DNA from: Ralstonia pickettii DTP0602
GTDB taxonomy: Bacteria; Pseudomonadota; Gammaproteobacteria; Burkholderiales; Burkholderiaceae
Assembly: GCA_000471925.1 (NCBI GenBank)
Contig: CP006668.1
Location: 1-64,000, forward strand
Direction of reading: 5' to 3'
Length of the DNA: 64,000 bases
Below are positions 1 through 8,545 of the stretch, piece after piece. Numbering within the stretch: position 1 is the stretch's first letter; each line of letters starts with the position of its first letter. Both the position numbers and the translations under genes were made by a program. The notes below the pieces were generated by a model that saw nothing but the letters and a program-made list of their open reading frames with translations, searched no databases and was not told the DNA's origin.

Positions 1-32
1 GCAAAAAACAGGGCAAGCAATGCCAGCACCTT

Positions 33-49
33 GCGTACCTGTTTCTGCG
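33..49 (+). repeat. dispersed 17-bp motif, copy 1
   Basis: Reads GCGTACCTGTTTCTGCG, lying 53 bases upstream of the repA start. It is one of six near-identical intergenic copies in the window (others near 16.2, 34.9, 38.6, 56.4 and 60.2 kb). Function unknown. Confidence 0.7.
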
Positions 50-102
50 TGACAAGCCTTGCTGCTTCGAGTACAAAGGCGGGTAATCCGAAGCACGCCA
101 AT

Positions 103-1197
103 ATGCCCATCAAACGCTCCCCGGCCGCCACGGGGGACCGAAGTGTCCTCGACCTGGACGCCGAGTCCTCCCGCATCATTGTTCCCGGCAACGAGAACAG
201 CCTGATTCCGTCCGAGAAATTCCAGCGTCTGTTCGACGAGGCCCAGGCCATGGAGCGTGAAGACGCCTGGCAAAGCGGCGAGGTGGGCTTCCTGAGCCGC
301 GCCAGCGTCCAGGTCACGCTGCCATACCGCGCGCCCAAGGGCGCGCCGCCAGTGTGGACACGCACCAGCGGCAATATCTCGCTGATGATCCAGCCGGGCT
401 ATTTCACGCAACAGCGCTCGGAGCGCGCCGCCAACGGCCGCCAGAAGCTGGTGTCGGAAACCGTTTCGCTCGGCTATCCCTACGGCTCCTATCCCCGGCT
501 GATGCTCGCCTGGATCGGCAAGGAGATCATGGCGAAGAAAAAGCGCGGCGAATTCACCGGCACGGTGGAGGACCGGCGCATTTCGCTGGGCAATTCGCTG
601 TCCGAGTTCATGTACAACCTCGGCATCCCGATGGCCACCGGCGGCAAGCGCGGCACCATGACGCTGGTGCGCCAGCAGATGATCCGGCTGTTCTCGGCGA
701 CCATTGCCATCGTGCAGAACAAGTCGACGCCGACCCAGAACCAGAATCCCAACCATGAGCCGTTGTCGATCGACCGCGTCGGCTACCTGCTCGCCGACCA
801 GCTGTCGACCTGGTGGGATCCGATGCAGCCCGGCCAGGGCTCGATGTTCGAAAGCTTCGTGGTGCTGTCCGAGCCGTTCTTCAACGAGCTGGTCAACCGG
901 CCGGTGCCGGTCGACATGCGCGCGCTGAAGGCGCTCAAGCAGTCGCCGTTCGCGCTGGACGTGTACTCGTGGCTGACGTATCGCTTCTTCACCATCCAGC
1001 GCCGCACCGAAATCCCGTGGGAAGCGCTCCAGATGCAGTTCGGCACCGAAACCGAAAGCGAGCGCAAGTTCCGCGCGCTGTTCCGCAAGGCACTGAAAGA
1101 CGTGCTGGTGGTGTACCCGGGCGCGAAGGTGGATGCGGACTCGTCCAAGGCGCTGATCCTGCAGCCGTCGCGTACCAGCGTACGCAAGCTGGGCTGA
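103..1197 (+). CDS. repA: replication initiator RepA (plasmid/chromid type)
   Basis: Initiator protein expected to bind the origin of this replicon and start its replication. The 364-residue product carries the block typical of plasmid RepA (RPA) initiators: YPYGSYPRLMLAWI, then LGNSLSEFMYNLGIPMATGG, then an arginine-rich RQQMIRLF segment, followed by a C-terminal winged-helix-like half. The ATG at 103 is preferred over an in-frame TTG at 31, because the TTG extension is low-complexity and overlaps the dispersed repeat. The gene sits 0.8 kb upstream of parA-parB, the usual arrangement in Burkholderiales second chromosomes. The origin itself (iterons, DnaA boxes) is not obvious here and may lie before base 1. 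Confidence 0.92.
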   Translation: MPIKRSPAATGDRSVLDLDAESSRIIVPGNENSLIPSEKFQRLFDEAQAMEREDAWQSGEVGFLSRASVQVTLPYRAPKGAPPVWTRTSGNISLMIQPGYFTQQRSERAANGRQKLVSETVSLGYPYGSYPRLMLAWIGKEIMAKKKRGEFTGTVEDRRISLGNSLSEFMYNLGIPMATGGKRGTMTLVRQQMIRLFSATIAIVQNKSTPTQNQNPNHEPLSIDRVGYLLADQLSTWWDPMQPGQGSMFESFVVLSEPFFNELVNRPVPVDMRALKALKQSPFALDVYSWLTYRFFTIQRRTEIPWEALQMQFGTETESERKFRALFRKALKDVLVVYPGAKVDADSSKALILQPSRTSVRKLG

Positions 1198-1330
1198 GAG
1201 TTCGGGCGACCGCTTGCGCGGTTGCTGCAGGGCGGAAAGGGTCGGCCGATATCGGCCGGGCCAGCGGGGCGATCCAGACCGAGCCGGCCTTCACGCCGTG
1301 GCCGGCCAACGTGAACAGCGGCCGCAGATA

Positions 1331-1367
1331 GCAAAAAAGGCAAGCGATGAACGCTTGCCTTTTTTGC
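1331..1367. terminator. bidirectional terminator between repA and the cold-shock gene
   Basis: A perfect 16-bp inverted repeat (GCAAAAAAGGCAAGCG and its complement) around the loop ATGAA. A-tract and T-tract flanks give a working intrinsic terminator on both strands, separating the convergent repA and csp genes. Confidence 0.9.
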
Positions 1368-1418
1368 TTGCCCACCGCGGACAAGTCCGCAACGGGCGGG
1401 GGGTCAGCCGAGGCTGGA

Positions 1419-1622
1419 TCAGGCCGGCTTGATTGCCGAAGCCTGCAGGCCCTTAGGACCTTGCTTGACTTCAAACGTCACGCGCTGCCCATCCTTCAGG
1501 GTCTTGAAGCCCGAGCCCTGGATTTCCGAGAAGTGCGCGAACAGGTCTGCACCACCGTCGTCCGGGGTAATGAAGCCAAAGCCCTTGGTCTCGTTGAACC
1601 ACTTGACCGTACCGGTTGCCAT
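1419..1622 (-). CDS. cold-shock domain protein (CspA family)
   Basis: A 67-residue single cold-shock domain that binds single-stranded nucleic acid and acts as an RNA chaperone. RNP1 (KGFGFI, residues 13-18) and RNP2 (DLFAHF, about 26-31) are intact. The start MATGTVKWF follows an AAAGGAAA ribosome site; a longer in-frame ATG 11 codons upstream is less likely. A fairly long leader is possible upstream, as is common for cold-shock mRNAs, but no cold box can be assigned. It lies antiparallel between repA and parA, so it interrupts the replication-partition module. Confidence 0.95.
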   Translation of the reverse strand: MATGTVKWFNETKGFGFITPDDGGADLFAHFSEIQGSGFKTLKDGQRVTFEVKQGPKGLQASAIKPA

Positions 1623-2002
1623 AGGAATTTCCTTTCGAAGCAAGTTCTTGTACACAACGCAAACAACCGTTCAAGCACGTTGAGTTCTCGTAGATACCGA
1701 ACGGAAGCCGACGAGGTTGACACGACTTGACTCGACTGTAGCGCGCATCATAACCACTTTGCATTGCGGTGTCATGTGCGGCGTAATGCGCACTACAGAT
1801 ACTTTAGGCACATTCCCGCCGGCATTTCAAGCAATTTTACGGTGCTTCGCGTGACGCGATACATTGCGGCGCAGATTCGCCGATTTTCGATATAGCAACA
1901 TTTATTTTGTTAATTTGGAAAACGGTTGAAGCGTCACTTGGTTTTGGCTAAAGTTGCGCCTTAGGTCAAAACCGCGCTTTCAGCGCTGAAAGAGAGGTCG
2001 CA
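1623..2002. other. A/T-rich intergenic region between csp and parA
   Basis: About 380 bases, clearly richer in A/T than the flanks, especially 1890-1960. It must hold the divergent csp and parA promoters and ends in a 16-bp palindrome. No iteron array is visible, so a role in the origin is only possible, not shown. Confidence 0.6.
1977..1992. promoter_or_regulatory. parS-like palindrome 1 (or parAB operator)
   Basis: CTTTCAGCGCTGAAAG, a perfect 16-bp palindrome ending 10 bases before the parA start codon. An identical copy lies inside parB. The position fits both a centromere site for ParB and an autoregulatory operator. Confidence 0.75.
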
Positions 2003-2662
2003 GTGGCAGCCAAAATCATCACGGTCTTCAACCAGAAAGGCGGTTGCGGCAAGACCACGGTCAGCATGCACCTGGCCGGCACCCTTGGGCTGCGCGGCGC
2101 ACGCTCGATGCTGGTGGACATGGACGAACAAGGTACGGCCACGCGCTGGGCTGCCCAGGCCAGCGATGAACGGCCATTCCCTGCGTCGGTGATCGGACTG
2201 GCCCCCTCGGGCGGCGCCATGCACCGCGAGGTTCGCAAATTCGTCCAGGATTACGACTACATCGTGGTGGATTGCCCGCCGGCGGTGCATTCCGCCGCGC
2301 CGTCCAGTGCGCTGTTGATCTCGGATCTGGCAATCATTCCCGTGGTGCCTTCGCCGCCGGATCTGTGGGCAGCCGTGGCAGCCAAGACGCTGGCGCAGCA
2401 TGCGCAGGTACAAAATGAATCGCTGCTTATTCGCGTGATGGCCAATATGGTCCAGCGACGCGTTTCGATCGCGCGGCAGGCCCTTGAGATTCTTGGCGAC
2501 GACGGCGAAGTGCCCTTGATGAACTCGATGATCGGATCGCGCTCGGCATTCCGCGAATGCCAGGCGATCGGCTGCACCGTGCACGGCGTCGTCGGCGCGC
2601 GCGAGTCGGTGCAGGAGGTCGACATGATGGTCGACGAAGTGTTGTCTTTGATAGAGCAATAG
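2003..2662 (+). CDS. parA: partition ATPase ParA
   Basis: Walker-type partition ATPase that segregates the replicon together with ParB. The deviant Walker A motif KGGCGKTT is at residues 12-19, followed by the A' region LVDMDEQGTA and Walker B-like YIVVDCPPA. At 219 residues it lacks the N-terminal DNA-binding domain of long ParA proteins, so autoregulation probably depends on ParB. It starts at GTG with a GAGAGG ribosome site. The parB start follows its stop after two bases, indicating a coupled operon. Confidence 0.95.
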   Translation: MAAKIITVFNQKGGCGKTTVSMHLAGTLGLRGARSMLVDMDEQGTATRWAAQASDERPFPASVIGLAPSGGAMHREVRKFVQDYDYIVVDCPPAVHSAAPSSALLISDLAIIPVVPSPPDLWAAVAAKTLAQHAQVQNESLLIRVMANMVQRRVSIARQALEILGDDGEVPLMNSMIGSRSAFRECQAIGCTVHGVVGARESVQEVDMMVDEVLSLIEQ

Positions 2663-2664
2663 GC

Positions 2665-3681
2665 ATGGCTACAAAACTGAAAAGCCTCAAGGCCGGCATG
2701 CTCGCCGGCATGGCGGCCGAGAAGAGCCGCAGTGATACGCTTGACCGCTTCGCGCGCGCTGAAGCAGCTATTTCCCAGCACCCGAACGGTTTGCTGCAGG
2801 GTAGGGCGGCCGACGGCTCGCCCGCTTTCAGCGCTGAAAGTTTCAGCGATGTCGCAGCCTCCGGCCGCCAGCTCGTCCGGATTCCGCTGGCCCAGCTGCA
2901 TGACAACCCGCTCAATGCGCGGCGCATCTACGACCCCGCCGTGGTACAGGAGCGCGCGGCGTCGATCGCCACGCACGGCCAGAAGACCCCGGGCCTGGCC
3001 GCACCCGACCCGGCGCGTCCCGGCCACTACATCCTGATCGACGGCCATTACCGCAAGCGAGCCCTGGCATCCGCCGGCAAGCTCGAGATGGAATGTTTTG
3101 TCGAAGATGATCTGAGCGACCTGGATTTTTACCGGCTGTCGTTCATGCTCAACGAGCAGCGCTCGGACCAGTCGGCGCTCGACAATGCGATCGCGTGGCG
3201 CCAGTTGCTGGACGAAGGCAAGGTCCAGAAGGAAGAGGAGATCTGCGAGCTGACCGGCATGTCGGCCGGCACGGTCAACAAGACACTGGCCCTGTTGCGC
3301 CTGCCGGACTCCGTACTGGGCGTGATGCGCGAACGCCCGAGCGCCATCGGCATCGCGGCCGGCTATGAGCTGACGCTGTACTGCAAGCTGGTCGGCGAGG
3401 AACGTACGCGGGACTTGGCGGCGCGGATCATCAATGACGGCCTATCGAGCCGGGAAGTCGAAGCGATCCGCAAGCACGCGCAGGAAGGCAAGGCGCGCAA
3501 AGTCAAGGAAATCAGCCGGCAATACAAGATCCGGACTGACAGCGGGCAGTTGCTCGGGACTATCAAGGAATGGGACTCGGGCCGCGTGATGCTCGACGTC
3601 CAGCTGTCTGACCGCAGCGCGCGCGAGGCGCTGGTGGAAGCATTGAAAGCCCGCTTCGGGCTGGACAAGACCTTGCTTTGA
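2665..3681 (+). CDS. parB: partition protein ParB
   Basis: Centromere-binding partner of ParA. The 338-residue protein has the ParB/Spo0J N-terminal domain (IPLAQLHDNPLNARRIY, then LIDGHYRKRAL in place of the usual GERRYRA box), a central helix-turn-helix around EEEICELTGMSAGTVNKTLA, and a C-terminal dimerisation-like tail. The start ATGGCTACAAAA two bases after parA was chosen over longer frames reaching back into parA. A perfect parS-like palindrome lies inside its own coding region at codons 54-59. A strong terminator follows at 3728-3773. Confidence 0.94.
   Translation: MATKLKSLKAGMLAGMAAEKSRSDTLDRFARAEAAISQHPNGLLQGRAADGSPAFSAESFSDVAASGRQLVRIPLAQLHDNPLNARRIYDPAVVQERAASIATHGQKTPGLAAPDPARPGHYILIDGHYRKRALASAGKLEMECFVEDDLSDLDFYRLSFMLNEQRSDQSALDNAIAWRQLLDEGKVQKEEEICELTGMSAGTVNKTLALLRLPDSVLGVMRERPSAIGIAAGYELTLYCKLVGEERTRDLAARIINDGLSSREVEAIRKHAQEGKARKVKEISRQYKIRTDSGQLLGTIKEWDSGRVMLDVQLSDRSAREALVEALKARFGLDKTLL
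2825..2840. promoter_or_regulatory. parS-like palindrome 2, inside parB
   Basis: Second exact copy of CTTTCAGCGCTGAAAG, followed directly by a partial copy (TTTCAGCGA). An exact 16-bp match within 850 bases, one copy within coding sequence, is strong support for a ParB binding site. Confidence 0.78.
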
Positions 3682-3727
3682 ATCGTAGGGGATGACCCGC
3701 GCGGGTGGCTGGCAACGGCCCACCGCT

Positions 3728-3773
3728 CCCGAATGAAAAACGCCGGCATGGAGGCCGGCGTTTTTCATTCGGG
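3728..3773. terminator. bidirectional terminator after parB
   Basis: A 20-bp perfect inverted repeat (3728-3747 with 3754-3773) around loop ATGGAG. A GC core is flanked by AAAAA/TTTTT, so it can terminate both parB and the convergent recombinase-like gene. Confidence 0.92.
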
Positions 3774-3947
3774 GCGCGGCCAAGCACTACCGCGAGCCCG
3801 ACAGCAGCTTACCGGCCGGGCGGAGCGCCAACTCTGAGCGCCGCGCCTCACCTACAGCTCCCAACGGCGGAATCAACCACGGTCTTCACCGGTATCCCCC
3901 AACGGTAGCCCGCCATTGGCAACTCCGCCTGCAGCCAGATCACCGTA

Positions 3948-5666
3948 TCACCCAATCAGATCCCGCGGCGAACGCACGGGAAAGGCCCCGTCCTGTTGCT
4001 CGCGGTAATGCGCAATCGCGGCCGCCAGCAGGGCGTGCAGGCCTCGCACCGAATACGGCGGATGCTTGTCCGCCTCGCGCTTGCGCTGGGCGCGTCGGGT
4101 AGGCGGCGAGCGGGGTGGGCCCAGCAGGGGCACATCCCCCAGCCCGGAGTCCGGGGCAAGCGCCGCATCCAGATCCAGATGCCGGTCCTGCCAGTGCCGG
4201 CGCAGCGTAGCGAGGGCGCCATCGCTGACGCGCATGGTGGCGTTGTGCGGCTGGGCGCCAAGCGGGCCGCAATCGTGCAGCAATTGCACCGCACGCAGGC
4301 TGGCCAGTTCCGCCAGCCTCGGCTGCAGTTCACGCATCAGCGCCAGCGCCGCCGCAGCCGTCCGGTAGCGCATGCCGTCCGGATGCAGAGATTGCACGTC
4401 GAGCCATGCGACAAAGCGGCCAAGCGCGGCATCGTCAGCGCGTCGGCAGCCCGGGACGGTGATGGGTTCGAGCAGACCGACGGGCTCGGTCGGAGCAGCG
4501 GGATCCAGCGCCGCAGCGGCATCGACCAGTCCGGCCGAACCAACCGACTCAGCAGCACCGAGGCGCGGTGGGGCGCCTTCTCCCGGTTCACCTGTACCGG
4601 CGCTCCCTGGCATGGCGCCCACATCCTCGACCACAAGCGCGCGCGCCGCCGGTGGCTGCCACCGCGCTGCGACCTCATAACCGCTGCGCTCCATCCAACT
4701 CCACAACGCGGCCAGGACCCGCAGGCTGTGCCGGATACTGGCCTCGCCCAGCGGACCCGTAAAAGGCCGCCAGGCCGCGAGCTGACGCGACGCACGCGGG
4801 CCGCACCAGCGCGACGCCGGCTCAGGCGAGGCCAGAAACGCCTGGTACGCCAGGCGATCGTCCCCGTCCAATACGGCCAGGCCCTTGCGGCGCTCGATCG
4901 CGGCCCATAGCAGCAGGCGTTCCCCTTCCCTGCGATACGCGGCATAGGTGGCGCTGCCGGCGTCGCCGCTGGCCTGCAGCCAGTGCCGTACCATCCCGAC
5001 GCCCGACGCAAACGGGCAGTCCGGCGGCGCGTCGCTTGCAGCCGCCATCAGTTCGAGCGGCAGCAGCCGGGCCATGGCCGGGGAGAGCGGGCCGTGCGCC
5101 AGCGGCTCGCGGTTGCCGACATGCTGCGCCAGCAACGGCTGCCCTTTGTCGTCCCGGATAGCCTGCCGATGCTCGGCCAGCCAGCGGTTGATGGCGTGGC
5201 CGGCCAGGGCCCCGATCCGCGGCACGCTGCGCCACCAGGCGGTGCCGCGCCGGTTCACTAGCTCAATAAGTGACTTAAGACTAACAATAAGGCCGCTGCG
5301 AAGGCGGCGCGCCAGCGCCGGGCCGAACCACAGTTCGACGCCATGCGCCGGGCGCGGCGCCGCGGTGCCAAGCCGTTCGAGTTCGGCCAGCGCGTCCACG
5401 CGCCGGTCCATGCCGCGGTTGGAACGGCCGGGGCCGGCCACAAGCAGTTCGGCCAGATCCTGGCGCCCATGCAGATGGGCCAGCTGCACCATGCGGTCGC
5501 GCAGGCCGAGCAGAACCCGCAGCGCGGATTCGCCGCCATCGTCGTCGTCGCTGTCGTCGGACAGGTAGCGGCCCACCACCATCGGCGCGGGCATGCCCTG
5601 GACGTAGGCGCGCACTGCCGCAAACTCGGAACGGGTCAGGCTGATCGGCTCGATGCGAGGCAACAT
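3948..5666 (-). CDS. tyrosine-recombinase-like protein, catalytic end not recognisable
   Basis: A 572-residue protein. Its middle (about residues 225-350, RHWLQASGDAGSATYAAYRREGERLL onward) resembles the SAM-like core-binding domain of phage integrases and XerC/D. A degenerate box I (PRLAELASLR, about residue 445) may hold the first catalytic Arg. The expected HxLRH box and nucleophilic Tyr near the C-terminus are not visible; the protein ends in SPRDLIG. It converges with parB across a terminator. It could be a decayed dimer-resolution recombinase or a DNA-binding derivative. The family call is moderate and activity is doubtful. Confidence 0.65.
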   Translation of the reverse strand: MLPRIEPISLTRSEFAAVRAYVQGMPAPMVVGRYLSDDSDDDDGGESALRVLLGLRDRMVQLAHLHGRQDLAELLVAGPGRSNRGMDRRVDALAELERLGTAAPRPAHGVELWFGPALARRLRSGLIVSLKSLIELVNRRGTAWWRSVPRIGALAGHAINRWLAEHRQAIRDDKGQPLLAQHVGNREPLAHGPLSPAMARLLPLELMAAASDAPPDCPFASGVGMVRHWLQASGDAGSATYAAYRREGERLLLWAAIERRKGLAVLDGDDRLAYQAFLASPEPASRWCGPRASRQLAAWRPFTGPLGEASIRHSLRVLAALWSWMERSGYEVAARWQPPAARALVVEDVGAMPGSAGTGEPGEGAPPRLGAAESVGSAGLVDAAAALDPAAPTEPVGLLEPITVPGCRRADDAALGRFVAWLDVQSLHPDGMRYRTAAAALALMRELQPRLAELASLRAVQLLHDCGPLGAQPHNATMRVSDGALATLRRHWQDRHLDLDAALAPDSGLGDVPLLGPPRSPPTRRAQRKREADKHPPYSVRGLHALLAAAIAHYREQQDGAFPVRSPRDLIG

Positions 5667-6300
5667 GGGCGTCGGAATGAATTGGTCAGGGCAACGAACG
5701 GGGCAAATCTGGCTGACTTCGGGCTGGCAGGTGCTGGGCGCGGTACCTGCGGTAACTTATTGATTTATAAGGCACCTGAAATTGCCGCAAATCCATCCGA
5801 CCCGAAATGCACAGCAAAACGCAATGCCGATAATTCTATGCGACTTTACGTGCAGTCGGGGCACCCGCAGCGGCACCAAACGTCTCTTTGCGTGCGTATG
5901 CTCAGCCCAATGGGCCGGCTCAGGGTCGGCCGGCCCTGGGTCGGGGAAAACCCGCCGCGATGCAACAGAGCCTTGCTTTTGCAGAGCCTGTTTCATAAGC
6001 TGAACACCAGAATTAGATTTGTTTAAATCTGACTTGAATAGTTTCTAAAGCGTCAGTCAACGATAAGCGTCAGGGTGAATCGTCGCCCAGGCGGGGACGT
6101 CCGAACGGGCGCAAACGGGGCGATCCGGCACCTCCATGGGAAGGGGCGGCAGCGGCAACCGACGGGAAGCTGCGACCGGCCAGGAGCCAGGCGGGATCGT
6201 ATGGAAAGGCCAATCGCAGGATAGCGGCAGCCGTTCCAACAGCAAACGCAGGTCTTCGCAGAGCCTGTGCTTGCCGAAATCAATAAGAAGGAGAGCGGCC
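5667..6300. other. intergenic region upstream of the first LuxR-type gene
   Basis: A 634-base gap with no convincing gene. A/T content rises around 5750-6050. AGATTT-GTTT-AAATCT at 6015-6030 is a short hairpin or operator candidate, and the string GCAGAGCCTGT occurs twice (near 5980 and 6256). The promoter of the gene at 6301 should lie here. Confidence 0.5.
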
Positions 6301-7110
6301 ATGGCCAGCATCCTCTTGGTCGAACACCATCCACTACTGCGCCTGGGGCTTCGTCATCTCCTGGCACAAGCACACCTCCCTGGCGACCTTATCGATTTCG
6401 ATCCGCTCGCGCCGATCGACCCCGACCTCTGGCTGATCGACGCGGATCTGCTTGTCTACGGACTTCCGGCCGACTCTGCCGCCGGCTGGGCCCAGCTCGA
6501 TGCGCTGTGCCAGCAGTTGCGGCCGCGGCGCGTGCTGCTGCTGACCGACCAGCCCAACGCGGTGCTGTCCGGCCCGGCGCTGCCCGTGCCGGTACGCGGC
6601 TGCGTGCACAAGACCGCCAGTGCCGAGGCGCTCGATGCCGCGGTACGGCTGGTGCTGGCCGGCGGCGAGTGCTTTCCGTCCCAGCTGCAGTGCGAGACAG
6701 CCCCCGGCGGCGCTGGCGCGCATCCGACGCTGGTGGTCGATGCCACGGCCCAGGCGCCGGTGGTGATCCCACTGCATGCGGTCCGCGGCGATGGCAGGCC
6801 AGCGGTACCCGCCGCGCCGGCTCAGCAGGCGAGCGAGACGCCTTCGGCAGGCGCGCACCTGCTCAATATCACCGAGCGCCAGTACGAAGTGCTGGCACTG
6901 CTGGCACGCGGCTATCCGATCAAGACCGTCAGCCGGCTGCTCAATATCTCGATTGCCACGGCCAAGACGCATGCCTGCACGCTCTACCAGCGGCTGCATG
7001 TGCGCAACAAGGGCGAAGCCGTCTACGTAGCGCTGCAGCGCGGTGCCACGCTCGACTGGGCCGGCCCGCCGGCCGCCGCCAGGCCCGCCGGGACCTGCCA
7101 GGCTGCCTGA
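6301..7110 (+). CDS. LuxR-family regulator with atypical (pseudo) receiver
   Basis: A 269-residue regulator with an N-terminal receiver-like domain and a C-terminal LuxR/NarL helix-turn-helix (TERQYEVLALLARGYPIKTV, then NISIATAKTHACTLYQRLHV). The receiver is unusual. The acidic pocket reads VEHHP, and the position of the phosphorylated Asp in the DLLVYGLP strand is Gly54, so classic phosphorylation is unlikely; the Lys of HKTAS is kept. The ATG at 6301 follows AAGGAGAG, better than in-frame starts upstream. It is a close paralogue of the gene at 36008-36988, which flanks the polysaccharide locus at the other side. Confidence 0.9.
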   Translation: MASILLVEHHPLLRLGLRHLLAQAHLPGDLIDFDPLAPIDPDLWLIDADLLVYGLPADSAAGWAQLDALCQQLRPRRVLLLTDQPNAVLSGPALPVPVRGCVHKTASAEALDAAVRLVLAGGECFPSQLQCETAPGGAGAHPTLVVDATAQAPVVIPLHAVRGDGRPAVPAAPAQQASETPSAGAHLLNITERQYEVLALLARGYPIKTVSRLLNISIATAKTHACTLYQRLHVRNKGEAVYVALQRGATLDWAGPPAAARPAGTCQAA

Positions 7111-7519
7111 AGGATCGGATGCGGCGAGGGAGCGGCGGGGCGGCGGCACGGGAAGCAACGGCGCGCCCCATCGTCGGCCTTCGGGCCGGTCGTCAGCCTC
7201 ATCCCCCCGCCGCCGCAGCGCTGCGGGCGGATGGAAGGGCACCACCAGAGGTCAAGCCGCCGCAGTGTCATCCGTTTGATGAGCAAGCCTCATCCAAAAG
7301 CATGAGGCGCTGCCCGTCCGCGCTTGCTACGTTGACAGGGAGACACTCGTTGCGCCTGGCTATGCCCGGTGCCGCGGATGTCGCCGGGCCGCCGTCGGGG
7401 CCCGGATCGACCTGGCCGCCGTCTGAATCTCCGTACTTCCGACCATCCGACCTCTCGACCATCCGGCGCTCACGCCCGCACCTGCGCGCGCAACGGCAGC
7501 CGGATGCCACGCCGAATCG
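7111..7519. other. intergenic region, nothing recognised
   Basis: About 410 bases between the two receiver-type genes. No coding, repeat or clear terminator signal was found. Confidence 0.4.
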
Positions 7520-7999
7520 ATGCCGACCTACCTCATCGCCAGCAATGAAATGATGTGCCGCACCCTGGTGCGGCGCCTGGAAGCGCTCGGCCTGCCGCGC
7601 CCAATCCGGTGGCGCGCGCCGCAATGGCTGCACGAGCCCGGTCCGTTGACAGCCGCAGCCCATCCGACCCCGCTGCACGGGGGCGAAGACACCGACCCCG
7701 CCGACGTCGCGCTGATCGATTGCAGCGGGATGGAGGGCGATCCACGCAAGCTGCTTGATCAGCTGCAGGTACGCCTGGCGCCGCGCCGCTGGCTGGTGCT
7801 GTCAGACCACCTCGATGCCTCGCTGATCGTGCATGCCGCGCTGCTGGGCGCGAGCGGCTGCCTGGCCGTGCCCGCCCCTGCGGAACTGGTCTGCGCCGCG
7901 ACCGCGCTGGTATGGGCCGGCGGACAGTGCTTCCCGCGCATGGCGCTGTCGCTGCTGCCGGCCTCGCCATCGGACAGCATTGCCGCGACCAGCGCCTAG
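7520..7999 (+). CDS. stand-alone receiver-like protein
   Basis: A 159-residue protein resembling only the receiver half of its neighbour: PTYLIASNEMMCRTLVRRLE at the start, DVALIDCSGM (Asp67 in the phosphoacceptor position), LAPRRWLVLSD, then GASGCLAVPAPAEL and VWAGGQCFP, shared with the gene at 6301. The acidic pair and the conserved Lys are absent and there is no DNA-binding domain. It may be a truncated duplicate or an antagonist or partner of the full-length regulators. No good ribosome site precedes the ATG, so the start is uncertain. Confidence 0.6.
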   Translation: MPTYLIASNEMMCRTLVRRLEALGLPRPIRWRAPQWLHEPGPLTAAAHPTPLHGGEDTDPADVALIDCSGMEGDPRKLLDQLQVRLAPRRWLVLSDHLDASLIVHAALLGASGCLAVPAPAELVCAATALVWAGGQCFPRMALSLLPASPSDSIAATSA

Positions 8000-8266
8000 C
8001 GTCCTGTTGCGCAACGGCCATGACATGGCGGGGATGCCTGCCATGCGTCCCAGTTCGTCGCTGCCATCGCTTCGACGCTGACGCCGCCACGCGCGTGCCC
8101 TGGGTTCGACAACCCCTGCAGAGCAGGCCACTGGTTGTCTGCACCAACAGGATTACGGCCAGCGGATGAGGGCGCCCACGCCGCGCGCGAGCTATGCTGG
8201 AAAGCGCCAGGCACGTAAGCGGCCCCACCGTAAGAGGCCCACTGTGCCGGGATGCAAGGGGGTCGT

Positions 8267-8545
8267 ATGAAAGGCGGTATGGAATGCCTGGTCGTGCATG
8301 GCTTCGCCGTGCGCGAGGGCCGTGGCAAGTGGGCCTGCTGCTTCGAGATCCGGCTGGCGGGCGTGGGCGACCAGCCGCTGCTGTATCGGGGCGAGCTGCA
8401 TGGACGGCGATTCGATTGCGAGCACGCCGCCACCGAAGCCGCGCGCGAGGCCGGCGAACGTGAAGCCGAGCTGCGCGTGGAAAGCCTGAGGGCACTGATC
8501 ATCGCCCAGCATCGTCTGCGCCTGCCGGGCGCATCTCTTCCCTGA
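8267..8545 (+). CDS. small hypothetical protein
   Basis: A 92-residue protein of unknown function (VVHGFAVREGRGKWACCFEI, then charged helical AATEAAREAGEREAELRVE). The ATG at 8267 is preceded by AGGGGG; alternatives exist at 8252 and 8279. The pattern of a short beta-rich half followed by a helix suggests a real small domain, but I recognise no family. Confidence 0.5.
   Translation: MKGGMECLVVHGFAVREGRGKWACCFEIRLAGVGDQPLLYRGELHGRRFDCEHAATEAAREAGEREAELRVESLRALIIAQHRLRLPGASLP

Noticed and set aside
1..102. Iterons or DnaA boxes upstream of repA
   Set aside because: Only about 100 bases are available and no repeated 9- to 22-mers or convincing DnaA boxes were found; the origin may lie outside the window.
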